The notes beneath the pieces are model-generated. The model saw only the letters and a program-made list of their open reading frames with translations, made no database searches and was not told the origin of the DNA. A stretch of 64,000 bases of DNA from Gymnogyps californianus (lineage: Eukaryota; Chordata; Aves; Accipitriformes; Cathartidae). The DNA is taken from positions 10,221,294 through 10,285,293 of the forward strand of contig NC_059482.1 of the NCBI RefSeq assembly GCF_018139145.2. Reading direction: 5' to 3'. Positions 50,826-64,000 of the stretch are shown here, one piece after another; position 1 is the first letter of the stretch, and each line of letters begins with the position of its first letter. The translations under genes were made by a program, and so were the position numbers.

Positions 50826-53800
50826 AATTAATAATTCCAGCAGGTTAATTCAGTTTCATGCTTTAACGCTGACTTCACAAAAATACTTAGACCTTTCCAG
50901 AAGCCAGAAAGGCTGCAAAGCCTGAATTTATAAAGGAAAAAGTAGTGATCTTGTTCAGGCAGGAGTTTTGAAGGGCATAAAGGGCAGGGAAATAGCTTTG
51001 CGGAAAGGATGCAAGCTCCAGATGTCTCCTTTATTCAAACGTCAGTCCAGATCACTCTACTTGAGGCATGTTTGCCTGTTTGCCAGAAGGAGTCAAATAC
51101 TAAGTCCTGCTAGTTTGTCATATGACATTGAAATCTGTTTTTGATGATAAAGATGCTGTCCAACCCTACTTCTTTAGACTATTCTTCCAACCAAACTGCA
51201 ACTGCTAATCAGGATTTTCTCAAGCAATACCAAATAATTTTTATTTCCAGTGACTCTTGTAAAACAGTTGGGGTTTGCCTTGAATGAGTATATTTGTGTA
51301 TGAACACATGGATTATCCACTAGTCATTATTTGTTCATTATTTTTATATTACAACCATGCAACAAAACTTTCCCAAGTAGCCATACAAACAAACCAGCAA
51401 AAAAAAGTAGCAGGAACCTTTCAGTGACCACCTAAAAGTTGAAAGTATTCACAGAAATCACTCGTCACACAATTACAGATTAATGGCATCATGAAAGTCA
51501 AAGACTCCTTGCAAATGGATTTAATTCAGTATTTGTAATCAGTAATTTAATCAGCCTTCATCCGCTCTCCTCCTCCTACTCCTCTAGACAGATTACTGTA
51601 ACTCTGCTGATCCACCAGCTCTGCAAATCTCAGTGTGCAGTATGGTAGGAGAGGCAGGCTCTGCCTTCGGGACCCAAAACAATGCTGTTTGCAGATCTTC
51701 AGGATGAACTCAAGCTGGTCAGTCACAAAGAACAGAAGCAAACGCCTACGCCTGTTTAAAATATGTTTATAATATTTTACTGGGCTAAGGTTATGATAAA
51801 GGTTTATGGCAGAGTAAGTGACTGTGCCCACTTGCAATCTGCTGTCTCTACCACAGCCATCTCCAGTAGCTGCTTCCCAGTCCACTGCCTCTCCTGGTTA
51901 CTCCTTTCTCACTCTTTACAGCCAGCTCCAGCCTCGCTCTCTTCCTCCCTCTGCACAGTGGCAGCTGTGATGTCCCCCCTGTTGTGCAAAAAGCCTGGTA
52001 CTCCTTATTTCATGTCACCCCCAACGTCACATAACCACATACAAACTGTGCTGGACTACACTGACACCACACTGACTGAGAGCCTCAGGAGAGCTGGCCT
52101 CCCATAGGAACAGGCAGAATGACCCAGCTGAGATGCACAGACCTCTGAGCACCTATACAATTGATATTGGCAGCACTATGACAAAGGACTTGGCAGCAGC
52201 CACCATCTCTCCAGTCCCACCTCAACCACTCCTTAATTACTTTTTTCCCACACTACAGACTGAGCCCTCCCATCCATGTCACACTCGATTCCCCAAATCC
52301 CCATTGCCAGCAACAGTTTGCAATGCACTCACAGCAGGAGACTTGGGAGTCCTAGCACTCCCACTGCGCTCCCTGCCCACTACCACCCCTCCCCTTGAAT
52401 GCCTGGTGACTTTGCAAAACTTTGCATAAGAATATGCCCCAAAACAGCTCCTTAATAGCAAGCAAATCTTGCTAGGATGAGGAGAGAGGAGGAAAGAGAA
52501 ACATAGCAGCACGTGAATTTGTACATCAAAAACAGGAGAGAAACAAAAAAAGTTATTTCTCCCTCTGATCCAAAAAGTTATGTTATATACAAGTAGCAAA
52601 TTGTAGCAAATTCTCTGTAAGCAGAGACTAGCCTCAGGGACATGGCTTCCTCATTCCTCAGCAGCAGCTGAGCCACCTCAGCCTGCTCAACTCATACATC
52701 TGTTCCCCGGATGCACATGGGTCCCATCCTGCTGCCATCTGCTCCTCTTTCCTCCCACAGGTGCTGTGTACAACACAGCCAGCGACCAGGGCTCTGCGAG
52801 CAAACCACACGCTGACTGCAGGTCCCACCCTGCCAGGCCTCCTTCTCCTTTAGAGAACCAGAGCGTGTTTCACCAATATGTGCAGCTGACAATAACTGAG
52901 GATTTCTTCCTAAAACTGCGGTCCTGGCAGACTGCCAAGCAGAATTGACAACCTGAAGCCTCCACCCAGGTCAGCAGGTCCTGCACCACTCGCAGGCCGC
53001 CCTGCTTGCACAGCCTTGGCCTGCTCGAAGGGCAGCAAGGGGAAGTTCCGTGCACCTTCCCAGACCAGCCAGCACTACTGTCACTGAAGTTGTTCCTGTG
53101 ATTTACCATGCCTTGGTGTACAGCAGAGTAGGTGCCTTCCTGGTTGAGGAATTACTGTTTGAAGAGGAGGGAGGATGGATAGAGATTATCCAAGTATGTA
53201 ACACAGCTGGGGAGACTACAAAGAGCATTCCACATGGATACTGAAACTTCCCAAATGTCATTGCTAACTACTCCAGCTTTGGGTGTCTTGACGATTTCCC
53301 AAACCTGGAGTATTTTGCCATTGCAAACACGGGGGGCAAGCAGATGCAAGCAGTGCACTGTCCTCCTAACAGTACCGTGCTTGAGAATGACACGAGCTCT
53401 GCAACTGCCACCAGGTAAGGATCCAGAGCAGCAAAAACCACAACCTTTATGACCAATCCAGCCCCGACAAGGGTCAGAAACACATGATGGCCATGCCTGG
53501 TTGTGCTGCCTTCTAGTACTAAACAGCAACCGACAGCAGAAGCAGAAGGCAAGGCTAGCAGGGATCCACCAAGAAAGTTGACCGTGCAAAAGAGCTGGCA
53601 TCAAGGAATGCACCTAGAAAGCTAGCAGAGGGCTAGACAGAGGGTAGTCAGAAATACCAGGCAGCAGAGCTGCCTCATACTGACAAAAATTCTGTTGATT
53701 TGGCAGTGACCACTTGTCACCTGACTGAGTAATCACATCTTGAACAGACTCAGATCTGTCTCTCAGTACCTGCAGGGATCTGGCAAAACTGCTCATCAAG

Positions 53801-56800
53801 CCAGGCAGAGTGATCACTTTGAGTAAGCGAAAAGCGTTATACCCCTACTGAAGAGCCATAAAAAAGTGTTAGAACATAGCCAGCCTCCTCTTCTTCCTTT
53901 ACTAAAAGAGCTTTTAGTTAGCTAGAAAAATTAAGTGATTCTCTTCAATCCTCGTAAAACAATCTCCGCAATTAACTCCTTCCTATAAATAGATGATTAA
54001 GCATCAACCCTAATCAGAACTGGGTTTCTTGGATTTTGTCGCAACATCTGGATCTTTTTGGATGTTGATGCAAGTACTTGGCAAACAGACAAGGCATTCT
54101 ATGTGCACAGCTGTGTATAATCCATCTGTCGTCACATACATCACTTCTGAGTGAACTGGAAGCACCACATGGCCTTCCAAGAGAAGGGTATCTGGCAGAA
54201 CATGAAATGATCACCAAATAGACCTATGCAAAGCTGACTGCCTTTGATGTAGACATATTTCAGGAGGAAATTTGTGACTTACAAACAATATGCACTAATA
54301 AAGCCTATTTGCAAGAGCAGAACTCTGGGCTCATATCCCAGCTGTGACACAGACTTCCCTTTTCATCTCAGGTACGTCATGTAGACCCAGATTTTTGCTT
54401 TTACACATCAGGTGTTCAAAGTGGGACTCCCTTCTGAAAGGTTATCTGGTCATTGTCTTCCCCTTCATGTGCCATAGCGACCATATATACACACTTCCCC
54501 ACATCATCGCAAGGGTTAGTTAATATGCATAAAAGCATTCTGAATAAGTAACATTCTCCAATGCTTATGCATTTATGGATGAAAGCTTTAGTTCTAGTCA
54601 TTATTTTACAGCACAATTCCAGGCACAAGAGAATTTTGCACAAGATTTACGAAGACTCATAATTAAAAGACCCTCTCCTGCACATATTTACAGCTCTGCA
54701 TGATGTATATAGTATTATTCCCATTGCAACTAACAGAGAACCTGTAGCATAAGGTGTGAGTAGAACCTGCATTTCATAAGTCACTGTGAGCAAGAGTGAT
54801 GGGTAACACAGTTAATATGAGGAAGAGTTAGAGCAAGGTAGTCATGTACACATCTGGAAGTTAAAATTACCATGTTAGGCATTTAAAATCCATGGCATAG
54901 CCACAAAGAGTATTTATTGCATGCAGAAAACACTGGTGAGAACTAAAGCACAGATTTTATTTTTATGAGATGCTAAACGTATGACCAACATACCTCATGT
55001 GGCTCCATATGGGATGGAAAAAGACTTACATTTAGTCAAGGGAGGCAAGTTTCAGTGCCTTTTCATTACTTCAATTCTGCCTCTAAGAAACATGTTCATT
55101 TTAGCCTACATCAGACCTTTATTGCAGCTGCCCAAATTATCCCATTTTAGACCACAACAAATAATCAACACACAGCTGTTCTTCTGGCATAACTCTAAGA
55201 TTAGCTTTTTTAATTTCTACCCTCCTCTGATGTTTTTAGTCACCAGGTTCAGAGGCCCTCTGGTTCAAATCCTTTACAGCACAGGAAAGGACTCATGAAA
55301 CACACTCACCTCTAGTTAATATTTCCTTTGACCACGGAAAGTTCATCCCAGGACAGTTCTGTAGACCCCAATGAACAGCTGAACAGTTGGACAAGCTTTC
55401 ATTTCCATGACAGCAGCTGTTTGGGCTAACATCCAAGGGATCAGCCTTGGAAGCACTCACATGTAGAATTTAAACTTAAGAGCTGACACACTTCAAATGG
55501 GGCTAAACTGGACTCCAATTAGGTAGAGAACAAAAAGTAACATGCACAACCAAGGTTCTACGCTGTATGTGTTTATGCAGTGCATTTTATTTTGATGCTT
55601 CTCAAAGGTGCCCAGAATTGCATCACTATAAACAGGACCTACTTCTAGTTGTCACTGAAGCGATAGGAACTGTGGCTGCATAAGCTACTAAAAAGAATTG
55701 CTATGACATGCCCCTAATGCACAGTAACACAGGCACTGTTTACAGGGTACTCGTCTCAGAGACTTGCTTACAGCAGGCAGTATTAAAGAGGCAATGTCTC
55801 AAAACTTTTCTTTTTTGCTAGGAAAGGAGAGGCCTTCACAGACCACCATTCATATGAAGCCCAGTAATGAGCAAATTTCAGTCCAGAATTGCCATAGACT
55901 TTAGTTTAAGTCTCTGGACTTACAGCTAGCAAAAACCCTGAATGAACATTACACCTTATTTATTTATTGTTGGGACTCTGAAATATCTATATTAATCCCA
56001 AAGTAGATGGGAGAGACTGAGCTCCAGGGTAGCTAAGCTGATAGCACCAAGTTCCTGATGAAAAACTGAACTGTACATCCACCAATTCTCAGAAACAGCA
56101 CAAAATGCTAAGCACTTTCAATGGCCCAGGAAAGCATCCTTGCATTCACACACTGGGTATAAGAGTTTTGTTAACATGCTGCCTTTAGAAGCTAAAGTCT
56201 TCCTGAGGCTTCCTTGCTTTCTGAAAAAAGACAGGACATTCATAAAGAGGATGCCTGCCTGAGTCATTGTTAAGCACCCAGAGTGTGCAGAAATTGAAGT
56301 TTACTGAGTCTCTTTCTTCGCCTCACTGCAATGAACTAGCAATCTTCTCTAGGTCCCTTATCAGATGAAGTATTTTGAATGCAGATCCAAACTTCTGCCC
56401 ACCCACATGTGCTAATGCATGTTCAGTGGCTGTTGGATTCTCTTAACCCTGAGAGACTTTCCAATACTGCATATGGAGAGAAAGGAACTGGCACTGACTA
56501 CCTTCCCCCTCAAGCAGAGGAGATGCAATAGGAATCAGACTGTGACTGTCAGTCCACTGTGATTTTCCCGCCCTCTTCTGAGCACTGCACAACTACTTAA
56601 TCCTGCAGGGATAAGGCTCTTACTGAACACAAATGCTGTGATTTCACTATATCCACATGTTCAGCTGCCCAGTTCCCACAGGCAGGACAGTCTGCAAAGA
56701 GTCAACATTGTCCGTAGGACTCTGGAACATATATATTGCTCTAAGCGCCTCTGATCTGAACAAGGCTCCACCACTATGAAAGCACAGTTTCACATTATAA

Positions 56801-57573
56801 TCTTTGGACAAATGTTAAATCACAGCATGGTATATTGCAAGCACCAAATAAAGATTTGAAAGCTGGGTTATAGGACCCTGAAGATATGTTTGTCATAGAA
56901 ATCCTGGTGGAAGCTTAATTACAGTGATACTACTATATGCTGCTCTGCTAGGCAAGCTATTTAAGTCCTTTCAATAGTGTTTTGCTGTAATGGGAACAGT
57001 TCAAGCTGCAATAGCAGGTCTGCAACATAGAAAACATTACAGCAGTTGATCTTATTCCTTCCAATGCACTCATTTTAATAGGGTTTTTTCTGCTGCTCCA
57101 CCTACCAGTTGCCCTCATCTCTAGAGAGCACAATTGCCTTTTTTTTGCCATTTCCAGTTAGTTATGATTTTCAGATTCAGCTTAGAGGAGCTTTACTCAA
57201 TCTAAAATAAGCATACCTTTTTCACATATCTCATTTATTTGAGGAAACTGAAGGGTTCTTATTGAATGCTGAGCATGTGATTGTGCTGCACCCAACTAAC
57301 TCTTTTCTGCTAGGTAATAAAGAGCTGCAACACTTACCTGCCAAGAAGCCTGAGAAAATGAAATACCCACTAGATATTTCTACAGAAGTAGCCAAAGGAA
57401 GGAATAAGACAGTATGAGTGGGGGTCACCTAGGGAAACAGTTTTCCCAGCCCTGACATCAGATCGTGGGATGCCAAAAAAAGAATGAGAGGCATCTCCTC
57501 TTAGAACACAGTTTGGACTTGCTCAGCTTCAAGTTTGTTTTCCCTTCATCCTACTTTCCCAAACTAGGAACTG

Positions 57574-57724
57574 TTCCCTCCATCCGCACTCCCCCACACA
57601 CTTCTCATCCCTTACACCCCAGCCTTTTCCAAACAAGATCCCAAACCCACCTTCTTGTCACACCTTTACCCATCCAAACAATTCTCTCACCCGCTCCTCC
57701 CCACATCCTTACAAATAATACCAT
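57574..57724. repeat. G-depleted, C-rich asymmetric tract
   Basis: Across 151 bases the + strand has only five G while C is abundant, so the minus strand is G-rich and almost C-free. It is not a simple repeat. A 109-codon + frame (57465-57794) crosses it and has a low-complexity Pro/Thr/Ser/His-rich translation, best read as a by-product of composition. Confidence 0.8.
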
Positions 57725-60700
57725 GAGGTTCCTATCTAAACTCATAAAATCCTATCTGCCTTGTTTTTCTACAATTCTACTTCATGTCACCTAACTCAAG
57801 AAAGAGACACTTTCTACAACTGAAGATAGGGCAATAGAGCCTACAGGGAAATCAAGCCCACTTTGTCTACATAAAATTCACCAATGCCAGTGACAGCAGT
57901 ACCTACTGTAAAAGAACAGAGCATCATAGCACACATTTGACCTGCGAAGAGCAGATCTATTCAGTGTCAATCAGCTTTAAGCTTCAGATTGACTCATTTT
58001 CAATAGCAAGACATGATCTAAGCCAATTTGTATACAAACGTTATTATCAATTGTCTGCCATTTATCCTCAGCCTCTAATACCATGTTTAAATATTAAGAC
58101 ATTTTGCTTAATCCCATCTCTAGCTACAGCTTCTCTAGGATTCTGATTTTTCTTATGAGTAATCCTGTTTTTCATGTAACAGCCTAATGATCTGTCAAAA
58201 AATGGTAGATTATTTGCTCAACTAATTGCTTATTTTTTTAATAAAGCATTCTAAAACATAGGTAATGATTGTAGGCCTATATTTCTCTAAGCAATAAATA
58301 AGGTCGGATCACTTGAATTTTTCTTAACTTAGCAAAATACAGTAAAAATACATTATTCATATGACAGCTTTATATTGTCGTGTCTTGTTACATCCTTCTT
58401 TTTGCACTAGCAATTAATTCCATTCCATGGCAGGAAGGTAATTTTCATAAACTGATCACTTTGATAAGAATTTCTGAGTTAATTAACCGGTCTTGGCTGT
58501 CTTTACGTAATAAAACTTGAAATATTACGTCAGACATAAAGGTATACTTTTACTGTACCTTCTGTAAGCTTCTAAAGTTACATGCAAGCCCACATAAATA
58601 CCAGCAGTGACACACCCAGTTTCCCTGGATTTCCCTCTCTCTCGTGCCTGTTTCATCCATACAGCTTACAAGACTTTCTAGGGAAGCATCATGCAGCTCC
58701 CAAATCCAACTTCATGTACAGCCTGCCTAAGAGCCGCTCCGGATAGACAGACTCTGTAAATAAATCTCTTCACAGCAACACTAATCCCTTTCCATCAACA
58801 AAAGGAGTGCTCTTCTTTACTCTCCCTCATCTTGGAGCTCCTGCCCCACAGGCTTATGTCTGCAGTAATTTAAATGCAGCTGGATATTGGTTTCTAGTAA
58901 GTGTAAGATCTACATCAAGTCCCTCACATGGGGCAACTAAAGGGAAAAGAAAGAAAGAGTACACATACAAAAAACCCTAAGTGGATGGGACACATTTTCA
59001 TTTTGTTGTCAGTTCACATTGTCAGAAACAAAATGATTTTGAAAGTAATAGAAAATCAGTGTAATAACACTGTCCTCAGCATGGCTTTGAAATCCATTTA
59101 TGGGAGCCCCACTGGTAAAGCACATATATAATTACAACTGAAGCTGTATTTAGCTCCACACTAAACACCATCATGAGGCAGCGTGTTAAATAATGCATTT
59201 CCCTAGTGCTTTTTACTGAATATGTGATCATTTCATACATTAAATTTATTGTTTTGATAATACATTCTAATAGCTTCACAGCCAATGTGATACACTTTTT
59301 GAAGATTTCAGTGAAGCAGGAAGTATCTGCACCCTAAGAAACGATCACCGATACATAAACATTTCACTGTGTTTCAGCTGCACTCTCCCTGCTTCACCTG
59401 GGACTTAAACTAAACCCCAAAGAACTAGCAGTATTCAGAGAAACAAGGGCCTTGATGCTCCACCCACACCACAGTCTCACTGACTCTACAATTTGAGAAA
59501 GTTTCCCTGCTGGGCTCTGGGCAACAACCATGTTGTAGTCCACATGCTTACTTCTCAGGTGGATGCATGAGAAGAGTGAGCAACAACTATGGTCACTCTG
59601 TTATCATTGTCACTGCAAGGAATGTTATCTCAACATATATAAAACACAAACAAGGGCCTCCTATCTTTTTATAGCGTGCACCAACTCTCTTCACACCTTT
59701 CTTCTTTCTCAGAGACAGTCTCTCTATATATTCACAGACATTTTTTTCATTTTGACTTGAATATCAAGCCCCATCACTGAATTTTTTATCAGTATTTTCC
59801 ATGCCAGATGCACATGTGTGTCAGCTGGCACTGGCTTTCATGTTGCCAAAATAACAGTAAATCAACAAAAGGCAGCAGTTAGAGTGGTGATACTAGCTAT
59901 TTTCTGGACAGTTATCATGGGAATATCTTTGTCAATTTAATATGACATTTCAGAGCAGAGTGGAGACATGTTCTTCCATTTTAAAGTGTGGTCACTGGAA
60001 ACTGGCTAGATAAATCCGCATTGCACTCTCTGTATTCATTCTTTCTCCGTTATTAATGTCTGTTTTATTTACAAGACAAGAAATGCATTTTCTTTGTCAG
60101 GACAGCAAATGCATCTGGAACTTCAAAATCCACATGTTCTCTTTCCTTCTTAAACCTTGGGAGTTTACAACCAATCTTTCTGGTGCTACAATCTGCTACA
60201 ACTGCTTCATAGTGATTATCTCAAAATCTGGTAGTAGAGATCATATAGAATCATTATTTTTTATATATATAAAAATAAGTAAGTCTTTTCAACGGTAAGA
60301 TTTAATAGCTATTTGGTTTATTTTCATCTTGACTCTTACTTTAGTACTAAAATAAATGTGTTATCTTCATTTTGGCCATAGATATTACTTAGAAGATTGA
60401 CATGCAATGAATTTACTACGTAGAAAATACCAAAGTCTACCATTGTATAAATAACTACTTCTGACCACAACAGGATTTACATTTCCTTGTGCACCAGCTG
60501 AACTCGATCTTTGTTCATTCACCACACAGTGGCAGTTGCAGCTGAAATACAGCAGATGGCACCGAAATCAGTTTACTATCGACAATACTGTTGTCGATTT
60601 CCCCTAAATAGTACCACAATATGTCACAAGCCCAACTTCAAACAGGAGTTAAACCTGGCGTTTCACATTACCCATAGCGAGCACGGATACAAAGAAATAA

Positions 60701-62519
60701 CCAACAGACAACACACAGATGAACACACCAGCTTAACTTTTGGAACCTGATTTGGTAAAATGCAGTAGTTCTTGGTGTGTCACTGTAAAAACCCTTACAG
60801 TTACTTGGGTAGTATCAACAATTCAAGTGCCCCAGAATAAGCAAGACTCTACCTTCTCAATATATTCCAAAGCCTGAATAATTGTGTTGGTTTTTTAAAA
60901 AAAAAAACAAACCTGGCTCTCAGACTCATTTACAGTGTCTCACACAGAATCTAGAAGCAGAAGGCAGCACAGATTGAGTCCTTTTCCTCTGTAATGATGG
61001 GTTGGGTGAAGGTGACTTACTCTCAGAAATAATAAAATGGGCTCTTGAGTGTTTTTTTGGCACAGGCAGGGAATACTGTGAGGTAGTTTTAGATTAGCTT
61101 GGAAATCAGCAGTTCATACTATGATTGTATTTAGTTTTGTTCCCTCTGTATGCTCATATTCTTAAACACAGGTAACCACCAGCGGAAAAGACAACGATGC
61201 TGACTGGGGATGCTGACTGAAGGCATCACTCACAAGCCTGTACTCAGCTGTCAGCTGCAGCCACCACCAGAACACACAGCCGGGGGAAATACCAGGGGAG
61301 ACAATGTGGAGAGAAAACAGAAGGCACAGAATTTCTGTCCACGTCCCCCATATCTTCGTTGTTGAACTGTTTTTTGTTCTACCAAGACAACCATCCTTAC
61401 GCTCCCAAGACCAAAGGTGTTCTAGATATACAATAGCTAAAATACTAGTGGTAGTGAAAAACCTAAAATGAAGGAGAGGATATAGGATTTGCCCTCATTA
61501 CTCTTCCTCACAGCCAAGCTTCATCTGTTGGGAAGAGATCCAGGTAAGGCATTGGAATCAAATTCATGCTACAGAACAGAAATGCATCAGTAAATGCCAT
61601 ATCACTGGTGCCTTATGCTCCTAGTCATGTCAACACTGGATCACATCCTTGTTTCTGATGCCGGATGATCTGAAAGGAAAAATACAGGCATCTGGGACAA
61701 CAGCTTTTTTTTCCTAGTGCACTTGCTTACCTTGTTGAGTAGCAGATCTGAAAAGCTAACTGCTGCATCATACAGAAAAAAAAGACTTATGTAGCCAAAA
61801 ATTCCAGAAATGAAGTGATCTTTTAACATATCATGACAAGGCTCATTTCTGAAGCCTATTAGGGCAAACTGAATATTTCATTTACAGTATTTAACAGATG
61901 CTCATCTTGGGACACTTTGTAGACCTGTGCTACCTTGGGATCTGTTTTTTTGTTAGACCTCTGAAACAAAGTAGGACTGGAGGTAATTGACACCAAGGTC
62001 AGAATCTGCACACTATGTTCCTGTGTATACTTTAATCTTTAATGACAGCTAGCTCCTGAATAAAGGAGCCCCTAACCCATTCCAAATAATAAAGTACAAA
62101 GCACATACTGGAATTAGAAAAAAAGTCAATTTTCAAGCTAACAATCAAAAAAGCAAAAAAACCCCAATAAAGCCTAGCTGTCCTTTGCTTTCTTTGGCCT
62201 CTGTTTGACAGTCAGTACATTTTCAGTTAACCTTGGAGCAAATTTGGATTAATAACAAAGCCATGCTCATCTGTCCAGCTTATAATGTAAAGTAATGACA
62301 GCAAGAGTGGCAGAGACACAACTCAGGTGCATGTGTTCGTACCATTTCATTTTTTCTATTGGGCTTTTGATAAAAGTCAATTGTCCTTTTAAGTACTAAG
62401 GAACACAAAAGTGTCCTTCATGATTACAAGTCACTAATTCAAGCAGCCTGCGGCTTCCTTCCCCTTCAATTCCTTTCTGTTTTCTCCACTGATACTTAAT
62501 CATAATTTCCCTCTTCAGA

Positions 62520-62544
62520 CAAAAGCCAGTTGTACTGGCTTTTG
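62520..62544. repeat. Perfect 11-bp hairpin, 3-nt loop
   Basis: CAAAAGCCAGT (62520-62530) and ACTGGCTTTTG (62534-62544) are exact reverse complements around TGT. This is longer than expected for an arbitrary site and could extrude as a cruciform or fold in RNA. It is too short for a microRNA precursor and no flanking arms extend the stem. Confidence 0.75.
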
Positions 62545-63379
62545 CCCACCTACACCCTAGAGTGGTCATTCACAACTGCTCCTTTATAATTTTATCCCCA
62601 ATTTTGAGAATATCTTGTTTTGTCAAAAGGATACACAAAGGTTGACTAGAAATTGATGCAGCTGATCTCTTAAGTGTGGTCTCACTCACCAACCTTTCAA
62701 GTGCTGCAGCAACCCAGTTCATCTGATTTCTTTTTGCTCTCTTTTTACTAGTTTGTGCCACACTACTGTTTGCTCTTTCCACTGCATTAAACACCATGCC
62801 CAAGCTGTCAGAGACAAAGTTTTATCCTAAACCCCAGTACAATCTTTTTGTATTGTAAACCCCTCAGGGTCCATTCTTTTTTCTTTGGTTTGCTCTGTTC
62901 CTTTTGTCCCCAAGCTCATCTTACATTTCTCTGCAAATGAATTGCATAAAACACGTAACTGCCCTGGTTTCCCACCTCTCCAAATCATTTATCACTGTGC
63001 TTCTTTCCTAGCAAGTGAACTTCTCTGCTCTTGAGGTTTTAAATTAATTGCCAGTTTGCTTATCCTACTACACATTTATTACCACAGGTTAGAACGATTA
63101 AACAAGAGAACATGTTACATCCTTACTTTAATCATTAATAGTTTATAAAAAAATATGTCTCACTTCCTAAGTGGTGCCAGTCTGTCAGGATACAGGGAGA
63201 ATCACAACCTGGAGATTGCTGATAGATTTTTTTCAATTTGTGTCATACAAAATCTGGCTGCATTTGAATCATCCTCTGTGCAAGTTCTTTTCTGTCACTG
63301 GTTTCTGCTTCTCACAGCAATTCCTCTCAGGCAGGAGCCTCACTCGGGGGAGACAGATAACACCACAATAGCCAAGGGC

Positions 63380-64000
63380 TAATTTGAACAATGCGCCCAC
63401 CTAACCACAGTGCTGGTCAATGTCTGACTCGAGTCAAATTTGGAAGAAACTAACATCTGTAATATGTAAAGATGACTGTAAGTTATCTTACTCCATAAAT
63501 AGTGGATAGCCCAGGGCCCGTTGAGCTCTCCTGCACGGCAGCAGCCTGCACACCAGGATCTCCTCTTGAGTAGGGATGCCTCTCAAGGTTATTCCTCGAG
63601 GTTGAGAGAGTCCTTGCTGCAACAGATTCTCGGTAAGTGATTAATAGCATGCTAAACTTTGAAATCCTAACTAAGTGATATAAAGGATTGATTGTGCACA
63701 TATAATCCTTTAGACATCAACCATTGACCAAGTCTGGATCCAGCCGCACCTACACTCCCCTCTGAGGAGGAGTTTAGAATGCAAGGGGGTCCTTTATGAA
63801 CCTCATGACTCAACAGGAGGGTCTCCCTGACAGCCCTGTCCTCTATGCAGTAAATAAACAAGTGTACCTTGCCATCGAATCTTGTTAAACCACTGTCGCG
63901 TTTATTATCAAACTTTGCTAAACTGCTGTTTTACATCAATAAACATATTGCTACTTCTCTCTTACAAGTGAAGTGCGTCACTCCATCCGCGACACCTGTA
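63380..64000 (+). mobile_element. Probable endogenous retroviral LTR, partial, runs off window
   Basis: The segment has the order of a retroviral LTR on the + strand: a promoter-like TATAAA at 63679-63684, then AATAAA at 63853-63858 and a second at 63938-63943, each followed by T/GT-rich sequence, with CpG-containing sequence to the window end. The style resembles avian ERV LTRs I have seen, but the family cannot be named with certainty. The left boundary is approximate and no terminal TG, primer-binding site or target duplication was fixed. No gag, pol or env frame is visible, so it is a solo LTR or the left end of an element that continues past 64000. Confidence 0.5.

Larger units (their letters stand above)
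48451..63379. other. Gene-poor intergenic DNA downstream of CDH5
   Basis: About 15 kb without a recognisable gene. In mammals BEAN1 is the next gene after CDH5, but its membrane-span exon and histidine-rich exon are not seen here, so it must lie beyond the window or be unrecognisable in short exons. Sub-features are an open frame at 49082-49585, a CpG patch at 50636-50825, a G-depleted tract at 57574-57724 and a hairpin at 62520-62544. The GC-richer region 51.6-53.6 kb has several long chance-like frames on both strands. Confidence 0.5.

Noticed and set aside
51763..52429. Two consecutive + strand frames (114 and 98 codons)
   Set aside because: Ser/Thr/Pro-rich translations from a C-rich stretch; no shared domain and no convincing splice sites linking them.
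53152..53613. 153-codon minus-strand open frame in a GC-richer pocket
   Set aside because: Cys/Ser-rich chance-like translation with other frames open on both strands over the same bases; no retroelement or gene domain recognised.
55240..55290. GGTTCAAATCC, resembling a tRNA B-box (55259-55269)
   Set aside because: No A-box at the right distance upstream and the flanks do not fold into acceptor or anticodon stems.
45401..64000. BEAN1, the expected downstream neighbour
   Set aside because: Neither its membrane-span exon nor its histidine-rich stretch was found in the window.
1..64000. A CRISPR array, bacterial operon, phage or toxin-antitoxin system
   Set aside because: The window is vertebrate nuclear DNA with a spliced cadherin gene; no spaced direct repeats or dense prokaryotic coding are present.

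Overview
This window is vertebrate nuclear DNA, most likely from a bird. One protein-coding gene can be recognised: CDH5 (VE-cadherin, cadherin 5, CD144), complete in its coding part on the + strand at 34163-45400. The avian call rests on the close but not identical match to mammalian VE-cadherin, compact introns, AT-rich DNA with few repeats, a decayed CR1-like LINE end near 8.2 kb, and an LTR-like segment at the right edge. The species cannot be fixed from the sequence alone.

Layout. 1-34 kb is gene-poor AT-rich DNA upstream of CDH5. It holds a CR1 scrap, a 30-bp and a 98-bp tandem duplication, an AT microsatellite, a T9A24 tract, small GC-rich patches, and candidate regulatory motifs: an inverted forkhead-type palindrome at 7.2 kb, an E-box palindrome beside an ETS core at 31.0 kb, and a ZNF143-like site at 33.8 kb. 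The non-coding first exon and transcription start of CDH5 should lie here but could not be fixed. 34.15-45.40 kb is CDH5: 11 coding exons, all introns GT-AG, with the frame kept across every junction to give 772 residues. 45.4 to about 48.45 kb is probably 3' UTR and flank. 48.5-63.5 kb is gene-poor DNA with a CpG-dense patch carrying a 54-codon ORF (50.66 kb), a G-depleted tract (57.6 kb) and a perfect hairpin (62.5 kb). From about 63.4 kb to the end there is a probable endogenous retroviral LTR that runs off the window.

The CDH5 product has a signal peptide, a short prodomain ending in a furin-type site, five cadherin repeats with Trp2/Trp4 adhesion residues, one membrane span, a juxtamembrane p120-catenin motif and a C-terminal beta/gamma-catenin motif. 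This is the adhesion receptor of endothelial adherens junctions. There is no second gene that would form a pathway with it, and I see no previously undescribed multi-gene system. The points most worth checking are the unmapped promoter, a possible tail-less isoform from an intron-11 polyadenylation signal, the CpG patch, and the LTR at the edge.
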